DNA of 21,088 nucleotides from Spirochaetaceae bacterium. GTDB taxonomy: Bacteria > Spirochaetota > Spirochaetia > Treponematales > Breznakiellaceae. A program made the translations under genes and the position numbers. Under the pieces are notes generated by a model. It was not told the DNA's origin, made no database searches, and saw only the letters and a program-made list of their open reading frames with translations. Shown one piece after another: positions 15,407 through 21,088 of the stretch. The DNA lies in assembly GCA_031257995.1 (NCBI GenBank), contig JAIRNN010000022.1, forward strand, positions 1-21,088, in the 5' to 3' direction. Numbering within the stretch: position 1 is the stretch's first letter; every line of letters begins with the position of its first letter.

Positions 15407-16369
15407 ATGGAACAAACAGCAGCGAAAAAAGCCAACCTGCGCAAAGCCTACGGCGATGCTTTAGTGGAACTGGGAAAACAGAACAGCAATGTTGTCGTCC
15501 TGGAAGCGGATCTGGGAAAATCTACCATGTCGATCCTTTTTAAGGAGCTTTTTCCCGACCGCTATTTTGAGATGGGCATTGCGGAACAGAATATGGCTTC
15601 CGTTTCCGCAGGTCTTGCCCTCGCGGGCAAAATACCCTTTTACAGTACCTTCGCGGTTTTTGCCTCTGGCCGGGCTTACGATCAGATCCGCTGTTCTATT
15701 GCCATTCCCAAAGCGAATGTCAAGATCTGCGGATCAAGCTGCGGTCTTTCGGATTTTGGAGACGGCAAGACCCATCAATCCGTAGAAGACGCGAACATCA
15801 TTAAAGCCATTCCCGGAATGACGGTGTTGAACCCCGTTGACGCGGTGGAGGTAACGAAGATGATGCGGCGGCTGGTTGCGTACAAGGGTCCGGCCTACAT
15901 CCGGATCAACCGGAACGATCTGCCGGTATACACTTCCGCGGAAGGGGAATACGAAATCGGCAAAATGTACCCCATAGGGAATTGCGCCGGCCCCGCCGAG
16001 GCGGTGATCTTCGCCACCGGCGCTATGGTATGGCAATCTGTGGATGCCGCCGAAACTTTGGGCAAAGAGGGGATAACCGTTCAGGTTATCAACGTGAGCG
16101 CCCTAAAGCCCCTGTTCAAGGAAGAAGTGTTAAAATACGCCGCAGGCAAAAAAGCAATCGTAACCGCCGAGGAGGCGAACAAAATCGGCGGTCTCGGCAG
16201 CGGCATCGCGTCCCTCATAGCGGGGGAGATCGGTGTGCCCTTTGAGCAGATAGGCATTGACGATCAGTTTGGAACATCGGCCCACAGTTACGAAGAATTG
16301 CTGGAAACATACGGTCTTTCAAGCGGCCATATTTACCGCACGGTAAAACGGGCGCTAAGGAAGCATTGA
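15407..16369 (+). CDS. Transketolase C-terminal subunit (split transketolase)
   Basis: The 320-residue protein is the Pyr-binding plus C-terminal half. The catalytic Glu60 lies in MGIAEQNMA, and the block DGKTHQSVED (119-128) is where the transketolase substrate-binding His lies. The C-terminal domain ends with FGTSAHSYEELLETYGL. Together with the gene two bases upstream (stop TAA, start ATG 15407, with AAGGAGGGG upstream) it makes one active enzyme that moves a two-carbon ketol group between sugars. In this operon the likely donor is a ketose-like acid made by the dehydrogenases. The phosphate-binding residues of the classical enzyme should be checked by alignment, since a donor lacking phosphate would leave its mark there. 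Confidence 0.95.
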   Translation: MEQTAAKKANLRKAYGDALVELGKQNSNVVVLEADLGKSTMSILFKELFPDRYFEMGIAEQNMASVSAGLALAGKIPFYSTFAVFASGRAYDQIRCSIAIPKANVKICGSSCGLSDFGDGKTHQSVEDANIIKAIPGMTVLNPVDAVEVTKMMRRLVAYKGPAYIRINRNDLPVYTSAEGEYEIGKMYPIGNCAGPAEAVIFATGAMVWQSVDAAETLGKEGITVQVINVSALKPLFKEEVLKYAAGKKAIVTAEEANKIGGLGSGIASLIAGEIGVPFEQIGIDDQFGTSAHSYEELLETYGLSSGHIYRTVKRALRKH

Positions 16370-16909
16370 TTTATGCAACTGGGAAAGCGCCAACTGCGTA
16401 GGCGCGCTTGCGAAAGCAATGATGAGCGTCAAGTAACCGGTGTTGTCCTGGTCAGGGTAACGGCATTGCTCTAGCCGGAGCAACGGCTTAGTTCTGGCGG
16501 AGGTAAGGCTTAGTTCTGGCCAGCACAACGGTCATGGTTCGGCTGATCCAACGGTCATGGTTCAGCCGATCCAAAGGTCATGGTTCGGGCGGCGCACTGG
16601 GCGTGTGCTGGGCGGCGCAGGCCGTGTGCTGGGCGGCGCACAGGTCATGGTTCGCCCGATGCAACGGTCATGGTTCGGAGAGGGCTATCCCTTGTGGAGG
16701 GGGCTGTCCCCAACGAGGAGAGCTGTCCCCATGCGGAGGGGCTGTCTCCAACGAGGAGGAGGCTGTCCCTAGCGGAGGGGGCTGTCCCCGGGGGCGGCGT
16801 TGCGGGAGAGCGCGGCGGTATTGGGGTAAGGTAATGAGCAAATACAGAGGGAAGCAATGATGAACATCACGTTAATCGGCGTTCCCCTGAATAATACGGA
16901 GGAATTAAG
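16370..16909. repeat. 540-bp gap with degenerate 19-24 bp tandem array
   Basis: No gene is supported, although three overlapping frames stay open because the repeat lacks stops. About 16485-16800 is a chain of short repeats. GGCTTAGTTCTGGC occurs at 16485 and 16507 (22 bp apart). GGTCATGGTTC occurs at 16530, 16553, 16576, 16643 and 16667 (steps 23, 23, 67, 24). In the 67-bp step, GTGTGCTGGGCGGCGCA is tandemly doubled. GGGGCTGTCCCC-like units then start at about 16683, 16703, 16722, 16741, 16762 and 16781 (steps 19-21), each able to fold as a small hairpin. A CGTTGCGGG copy follows at 16790-16805. The ribosome-binding site of the next gene is at the end. Confidence 0.75.
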
Positions 16910-17791
16910 ATGACTATTGGATTTATCGGTCTGGGGATCATGGGCCGGCCTATGGTGAAAAACCTGATCAAAGCCGGATACCAACTGGTGGTGTATGACA
17001 AGTTTGCGGGTTTTGACGACCTCGTCGCGCTGGGTGCCTGCGGCGCTTCTTCCAACAAGGAAGCGGCTTCCAAAAGCGATGTGGTGATCACCATGCTGCC
17101 CAATTCGCCCCATGTGAAAGAAGCCGTTCTGGGGGCCGGCGGCATTGTTGAAGGGATAAGCGCGGGCAAAATCGTGGTGGATATGAGCTCCATCGCCCCC
17201 GCCGTTTCTCAGGAAGTGGGAGAGGCCCTAAAAGCCAAAGGGGTTGCCTTCCTTGACGCTCCGGTTTCCGGCGGCGAGCCCAAGGCCATTGACGGCACTT
17301 TGGCAATCATGGTTGGAGGAGATCAGCAAACCTTTGATACCGTCAAACCCATTCTGGAGAAAATGGGTTCCTCGGTCGTTCTGGTGGGGGATATTGGCGC
17401 CGGGAATGTTACCAAGCTGGCAAACCAGATCGTGGTGGCCCTCAACATCGCCGCCGTTTCGGAAGCCTTTGTCCTTGCGGCAAAAGCGGGGGTCGAGCCT
17501 GCCAAGGTGTTTGACGCTATCAAAGGCGGCCTCGCGGGTTCCACAGTGATGAACGCCAAAGTTCCCATGATCCTTGGCGGCAACTTCAAGCCCGGTTTTC
17601 GGATTGAACTGCACATCAAGGATCTGCAAAATGCCCTGGACACCGGCCATAATCTCAACGTGCCCCTGCCCCTTACCGCCAATATAATGGAAACCTTGCA
17701 GTCCTTAAAGGTCGATGGTCTGGCGGCCAGCGATCACAGCGCCATTGTGCGCTACTACGAAAAACTTGCGGGGATAGAAGTTAGAAGTTAG
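16910..17791 (+). CDS. garR: 2-hydroxy-3-oxopropionate (tartronate semialdehyde) reductase, GarR-like
   Basis: The 293-residue beta-hydroxyacid dehydrogenase has a Rossmann start GFIGLGIMG (4-12). The substrate-binding block DAPVSGGEPKA is at 116-126, where GarR-type enzymes have GGEPKA. The catalytic Lys169 lies in GNVTKLANQ (165-173). Later blocks GGLAGSTVMNAK and FKPGFRIELHIKDL match tartronate semialdehyde reductases closely. It reduces tartronate semialdehyde to D-glycerate using NAD(P)H, and the glycerate kinase later in the train would take the product. A GGAGG sequence lies seven bases upstream of ATG 16910. It is separated from the transketolase genes by the tandem array. 3-hydroxyisobutyrate dehydrogenase is the main alternative, but GGEPKA and the tail favour GarR. 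Confidence 0.9.
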   Translation: MTIGFIGLGIMGRPMVKNLIKAGYQLVVYDKFAGFDDLVALGACGASSNKEAASKSDVVITMLPNSPHVKEAVLGAGGIVEGISAGKIVVDMSSIAPAVSQEVGEALKAKGVAFLDAPVSGGEPKAIDGTLAIMVGGDQQTFDTVKPILEKMGSSVVLVGDIGAGNVTKLANQIVVALNIAAVSEAFVLAAKAGVEPAKVFDAIKGGLAGSTVMNAKVPMILGGNFKPGFRIELHIKDLQNALDTGHNLNVPLPLTANIMETLQSLKVDGLAASDHSAIVRYYEKLAGIEVRS

Positions 17792-18163
17792 TGGTTGGTA
17801 GAACCTGTTCCAAAACTCATTTGTATTTGGGGTAGTTCTGTCAGTTGACAAAGCGGAAGGAATTAACCGCGAAGGCGAATAAGGATGGGCGGATACTGAT
17901 TTGATAGCCTATCGGGTTGACAAGCGGGATTGAAGGCTGACAAAACAGACGAATTGGCGATAAAAGGCGCGACTGTCGGTAAAGACCTTCTGCGCCTTAT
18001 TCGCCTTTGCGGTTAAATTTTCTTGAAGGTCCGCTGTAAATGTGGTTATTCTAGGATTTGCTTGGGGTTTTGGAACAGGCTCAGTAGTTAAAATGAAATA
18101 GTTTGGAAGGGGTGTTCCTGCCGTTGCGCGTCGAGACTGGGGTGCCCCAAAAAAGGAGTTTTT
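17792..18163. repeat. Inverted-repeat element between garR and SDR gene
   Basis: No gene is supported in this gap. CCTGTTCCAAAAC (17804-17816) and its inverse (18067-18079) bound a 276-bp segment. Inside, a 24/25-base near-perfect inverted repeat (17861-17884 with 17995-18019, core ACCGCGAAGGCGAATAAGG) could form a long stem. The right outer end is 19 bp identical, inverted, to 2151-2169. A copy with a changed base (GTTTTGAAACAGGC) is at about 20520-20534. Confidence 0.7.
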
Positions 18164-18916
18164 ATGCGATTGGAAAACAAGGTGGCTTTGGTCTCCGGGG
18201 CGGCTCAAGGGTTGGGGGCTGCTATGGCCCGGCTTTTTGCCGCGGAGGGCGCGCTGGTATATATCGGAGACCTCAATGCCGATGCGGGCAATTTGACCGC
18301 CGCCGCGATCCGCGAACAAGGGAGCCGCGCTTTTTTTGTTCCTTTGGACGTTACCAACGAGCAGAGCTGGAGGGAGGCGTTTGCGGAGGCGATAAAAGAA
18401 GGGGGCCGTATGGATATTCTGGTGAATAACGCGGGGATCAATATTCGGGAACCGATTGAGGTGATGAAGGCCGAAAGTCTTGATGCTATGCTGGCGGTTA
18501 ACGTGAAAGGCCCTTTTCTGGGAACCAAATATGCCATCCCTCTGTTGCGGAACGGGGGCGGCGGTTCCATCATCAACATTTCCTCGGTCTGCGGTCTCAT
18601 CGGTCACGCCTTTACCACCGAGGCCTATACGCTTACGAAAGGGGCCTTGACCCTCCTCACCAAATCCATCGCGGTCCGGTACGCCAAAGACAACATTCGT
18701 TGCAACAGCATACACCCCAGTACGGTGGATACTCCCCTGATGCGGGAACTGTTCAAGGATCCGGCGAGAAAGCAGGAACGTTTGGGCGAGGTGCCTTTGG
18801 GCCGGCTTGCTACCGAAACCGATGTGGCCCATGCCGCGCTGTTTCTCGCCTCCGACGAGGCCCGTTTTCTCAACGGCGTGGCCCTTCCGGTAGACGGCGG
18901 TACGACCTCGGATTAA
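18164..18916 (+). CDS. Short-chain dehydrogenase/reductase (SDR)
   Basis: The 250-residue classical SDR has a glycine-rich nucleotide motif at 11-18 (SGAAQGLG, first residue Ser instead of Thr), Asp36 at the end of the second strand (favouring NAD), NNAG at 88-91, and a catalytic triad of S141, Y155 and K159. The C-terminal block VDGGTTSD is typical. It probably oxidises or reduces a hydroxyl of the imported acid or of a derived intermediate, and complements the zinc dehydrogenase upstream. AAAAGGAG lies five bases before ATG 18164. SDR specificity cannot be read from motifs; gluconate-5-dehydrogenase-like or hydroxysteroid-like roles are both possible. A tight hairpin begins 14 bases after its stop. 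Confidence 0.92.
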   Translation: MRLENKVALVSGAAQGLGAAMARLFAAEGALVYIGDLNADAGNLTAAAIREQGSRAFFVPLDVTNEQSWREAFAEAIKEGGRMDILVNNAGINIREPIEVMKAESLDAMLAVNVKGPFLGTKYAIPLLRNGGGGSIINISSVCGLIGHAFTTEAYTLTKGALTLLTKSIAVRYAKDNIRCNSIHPSTVDTPLMRELFKDPARKQERLGEVPLGRLATETDVAHAALFLASDEARFLNGVALPVDGGTTSD

Positions 18917-19249
18917 GAGTCCGAAAGGAGTGCTGATTTATTGAGTTTGAATAAATCAGCACTTCCTTAGGGCAACGCTGATTAATCACCTGTCGTGGAG
19001 GCAATAACGCCTGAAACGATGTGAAATAGTGGGTTTTTCCCCTTCGGGGGAGGGAAAATGTAGCACTCCGGGATTTAATCAGCGCTTCCTTAGAGGCTTG
19101 TCGTCCTTCGCGTTTAAGTATAGGATAAACATTCATTTTATGAATAGGTCCAATCAAATTTAGCGCTCCTGTAAATGGGCCAAGCAAATGGGGTGTTGTG
19201 TGCCTCCCCACAGAGAAGGGCCTACCCCCACAATGCGAGGAGTTATATG
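18917..19249. repeat. MITE-like element between SDR and glycerate kinase genes
   Basis: No gene is supported. Ends at about 18924-18942 (AAAGGAGTGCTGATTTATT) and 19072-19093 (inverse, GATTTAATCAGCGCTTCC) are inverted copies of AAGGAAGTGCTGATTWAAT, bounding about 170 bp. An inner pair at 18930-18942 and 18950-18962 forms a perfect 13-bp stem. Another copy of the end lies at 18972-18988. A T/C-rich hairpin TTTTCCC..GGGAAAA sits near 19035-19058. It may be a non-autonomous insertion or two nested ones. Confidence 0.65.
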
Positions 19250-20407
19250 ATGAACGTTGGCAGGGACTTAAAAAAGGTCATACTGATACCCGATTCTTTT
19301 AAGGGGACGATGAGTTCGTCCGAGGTGTGCGCGGTGATGGACGAGGCGGTCCGCCGTTATTATCCGGAGGCGGAAATCCGATCCATTCCGGTGGCTGACG
19401 GCGGGGAGGGGAGTGTCGATTCCTTCCTTGCCGCCGTGGGCGGGGAAAAGATCGTCATTCCCGCGAAGGGCCCTTATAGGGAGGACATCGACGGCTTTTA
19501 CGGCCTTATCGACAACGGCAAAACGGCGGTGATAGAAATGTCCGCCTGCGCGGGGCTGCCTCGGGCGGGGAACCGTCTGCGTCCCGACCTTGCCACGACC
19601 TACGGGGTGGGGCTCCTCATGGCGGACGCGGCGCGGCGGGGCTGTGAAAAGATCATCATCGGTTTGGGGGGAAGCGCCACCAACGATTTCGGCGCGGGGG
19701 CGGCGGCCGCAACGGGGATACGGTTTCTTGATTCGGAGGGGAAGCCCTTCGTGCCGGCCGGGGGAACCCTGTCGCGTGTCGCGCGTATCGACCCTTCGGG
19801 ACTCCTTCCCGAAGTAAAGCGCGCGAAAATAATCACTATGTGCGATATTGACAACCCGCTCTACGGGGAAACGGGGGCGGCCTATGTCTTTGCCCCGCAA
19901 AAAGGCGCGGATCCCGATATGGTGGGGATGCTGGATGCCCAACTCCGCGCGATAGCGGAAACCGCGCGCCGGGATTTGGGCGTTGACGTGTCGGCGCTTC
20001 CCGGTGCCGGGGCGGCTGGCGGTATGGGCGGCGGCATGGCGGCCTTTTTTGGTTCCACTCTCCAAATGGGGATAGACATTGTGCTGGACACGGTGCGGTT
20101 CGACGATCTCATTAAGGACGCGGATCTTATTTTTACCGGCGAAGGCAAACTTGACGTTCAGAGTCTTCGGGGCAAGGTGGTTGTCGGCGTAGCCCGCCGG
20201 GCAAAACGACTGCGGGTTCCGGTGATCGCCGTAGCCGGTATAACCGGCGACACCGTCGACGGCGTTTACGCCGAAGGGATAAGCGCCGTGTTTGCGACAA
20301 ACCGGACGGCCCGGTCTTTCGCACAAACGCCCTTGTCGGAATGGAAGCGGGACCTCGCCTTCACGATGGATAACCTGATGCGGGTGATCCGGCTTGGATC
20401 ACGGTGA
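19250..20407 (+). CDS. garK: Glycerate 2-kinase (GarK/GlxK family)
   Basis: The 385-residue glycerate kinase of the type 1 (GK-I) family phosphorylates D-glycerate to 2-phosphoglycerate, feeding lower glycolysis. Diagnostic blocks, counted from ATG 19250, are PDSFKGT (14-20), ADGGEGS (49-55), GLGGSATNDFG, and FTGEGKLDVQS near the C-terminus. The family usually has about 380 residues, which supports this start. GAGGAG (19237-19242) is at optimal distance for ATG 19250; ATG 19247 just upstream and ATG 19175 are alternatives. It completes a tartronate semialdehyde to glycerate to 2-phosphoglycerate sequence with garR. It lies beyond the MITE-like element, so its coupling to the rest of the train is uncertain. 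Confidence 0.93.
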   Translation: MNVGRDLKKVILIPDSFKGTMSSSEVCAVMDEAVRRYYPEAEIRSIPVADGGEGSVDSFLAAVGGEKIVIPAKGPYREDIDGFYGLIDNGKTAVIEMSACAGLPRAGNRLRPDLATTYGVGLLMADAARRGCEKIIIGLGGSATNDFGAGAAAATGIRFLDSEGKPFVPAGGTLSRVARIDPSGLLPEVKRAKIITMCDIDNPLYGETGAAYVFAPQKGADPDMVGMLDAQLRAIAETARRDLGVDVSALPGAGAAGGMGGGMAAFFGSTLQMGIDIVLDTVRFDDLIKDADLIFTGEGKLDVQSLRGKVVVGVARRAKRLRVPVIAVAGITGDTVDGVYAEGISAVFATNRTARSFAQTPLSEWKRDLAFTMDNLMRVIRLGSR

Positions 20408-20414
20408 ACCACAG

Positions 20415-20496
20415 ATGTAGAATTTTGTTTTAATTGCAATGAATATCCCTTGTGAAAGATATTGAGAACCAAGTGAAAGAAATTCATTTATTACAT
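20415..20496 (+). pseudogene. Decayed duplicate of the 3' part of the DUF3795-type gene
   Basis: The sequence from ATGTAGAATTTTGTTTTAAT to about TTATTACAT matches 20841-20921, which encodes the FCFNCNEYPCERYLEPSEKD segment of the downstream gene. It carries small insertions and a stop-producing change. It begins eight bases past the garK stop. It is a dead fragment from duplication or recombination. Confidence 0.75.
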
Positions 20497-20663
20497 GCGC
20501 TTGTTTTAAAACTCGGTTAGTTTTGAAACAGGCTATGCAGTTGCTCAGGCTAAGGCCTTACAAAACCGTATTTTTTAGCGGAAGTTAAATTATGTTTGGC
20601 TTGTAGAAACTTGAGGTTTCTAAACAACTCTAATAAAGAAACAAATATTTTTTAGTATGTTAT
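20497..20663. other. AT-rich gap before the DUF3795-type gene
   Basis: Includes AGTTTTGAAACAGGC at about 20519-20533, an inverted relative of the CCTGTTCCAAAAC repeat. Nothing else was recognised. Confidence 0.4.
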
Positions 20664-20974
20664 ATGAAAGTATATACAAGAAAAAATCCTGATTTTTCTC
20701 TTTGTGGACTAAATTGTGCATTGTGCCCAAATTTTCACATCCATACAGATGGAAAATTTAAATGTCCTGGATGCGGCGGAGAAAATTTTTTGAAAAACAC
20801 CCTTCTTGCGCGATTATTAATTGTAGTAAAAACCGCGAAAATGTAGAGTTTTGTTTTAATTGCAATGAATATCCGTGTGAAAGATATTTAGAACCAAGTG
20901 AAAAAGATTCATTTATCACATATAAAAATAGAAAAATAAATATAAAATCAACCAAAGAAGATTTAAATAAATAG
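20664..20974 (+). pseudogene. DUF3795-type cysteine-rich protein, frameshifted
   Basis: The first frame (ATG 20664) encodes an N-terminus with many cysteines: DFSLCGLNCALCPNFHI and KFKCPGCGG. It leaves the pattern after ENF at a run of six T residues (about 20786-20791). The -1 frame then gives FFEKHPSCAIINCS and FCFNCNEYPCERY. Adding one T restores a single protein of about 102 residues with CGxxCxxC, CxxC and FCxxCxxYPCE motifs, as in DUF3795 (probable metal-binding, function unknown). It is either a pseudogene, a homopolymer sequencing error, or a -1 slip on T-TTT-TTG. It is much more AT-rich than its neighbours, which suggests separate origin. No clear Shine-Dalgarno is present. Confidence 0.7.
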
Positions 20975-21088
20975 ACTTGTTTAATAACACCCTAAAGAAG
21001 CCTGTCATAATTTATAATACCACAAATCAAGGTCATTCGTAGTGAATGTCGATTACAGCAATGTCCCCGGTAAGGATATGTCATGCAT
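20975..21088. other. Window edge, no feature recognised
   Basis: A short AT-rich stretch with a weak CATTC/GAATG dyad near 21034-21048. Nothing was assigned. Confidence 0.3.

Noticed and set aside
16683..16790. CRISPR array from the short regular repeats
   Set aside because: Unit length is 19-21 bp with no unique spacers and drifting sequence, and no cas gene is present.
16534..16860. Open frame of 108 residues over the tandem array
   Set aside because: Three overlapping frames are all open across the same repeats, composition is repetitive (CGGGCP, RSWF), and no ribosome-binding site fits. It is a by-product of stop-free repeats.
17909..18832. Minus-strand ORF of 307 residues overlapping the SDR gene
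   Set aside because: It is antisense to a well-supported SDR gene with full catalytic motifs. Its product shows no family pattern, and its start lies inside the SDR gene.
10436..20407. Sulfoglycolytic transketolase (sulfo-TK) pathway
   Set aside because: It also uses a split transketolase, but no sulfoquinovosidase, sugar isomerase or sulfonate exporter is present, while glycerate kinase and a GarR-type reductase are. The sugar-acid model fits better.
10436..20407. Apulose (apiose) catabolism with split transketolase
   Set aside because: That route needs a kinase forming apulose 4-phosphate, which is absent from this window; garR and garK are not part of it as I know it.

Overview
The window looks like chromosomal DNA of a spirochaete, most likely a Treponema of the termite-gut or rumen type. 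The support is family recollection: loosely conserved lipoboxes, a lipoprotein with InlB-type repeats, a c-di-AMP synthase gene followed by ybbR and DUF2225 genes, and a degenerate REP-type Y1 transposase-like gene. No rRNA, tRNA or CRISPR array was seen. The species cannot be fixed from the sequence alone.

Layout. Positions 217-1986 (minus) encode a large repeat-containing lipoprotein. A 550-bp repeat-rich gap follows. Positions 2539-5778 (plus) form a compact cluster: diadenylate cyclase cdaA, a YbbR-domain cdaR, a DUF2225 zinc-ribbon protein and a small transposase-derived protein that has lost its HUH histidines. Positions 6006-7717 hold an IS1182-like transposase with one apparent frameshift. 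A 685-bp repeat-filled gap leads to a minus-strand FabZ-like dehydratase (8403-8822). A GntR/FCD regulator (9063-9788, minus) then diverges from a long catabolic gene train on the plus strand.

The catabolic train (10436-20407) is the most interesting part. It encodes a TRAP transporter (DctP lipoprotein, DctQ, DctM), a zinc alcohol dehydrogenase, a split transketolase (N and C subunits), a GarR-like tartronate semialdehyde reductase, a short-chain dehydrogenase and a glycerate 2-kinase. It starts at a near-consensus sigma70 promoter (TTGACA, 17 bp, TATGAT) overlapped by an inverted repeat that could be the GntR operator. I infer uptake of a sugar acid and oxidation to a ketose-type acid. The transketolase would then remove a C2 unit and release an aldehyde acid, possibly tartronate semialdehyde, which passes through glycerate to 2-phosphoglycerate. 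The exact substrate is unproven, and I know no characterised pathway with exactly this gene set.

The first six genes of the train are tightly packed apart from a structured dctP-dctQ gap. The last three gaps (16370-16909, 17792-18163, 18917-19249) are filled respectively by a degenerate tandem array, an inverted-repeat element and a MITE-like element. Several short repeat families recur between genes across the window. The right end holds a frameshifted, AT-rich DUF3795-type gene and a decayed duplicate of its 3' part.
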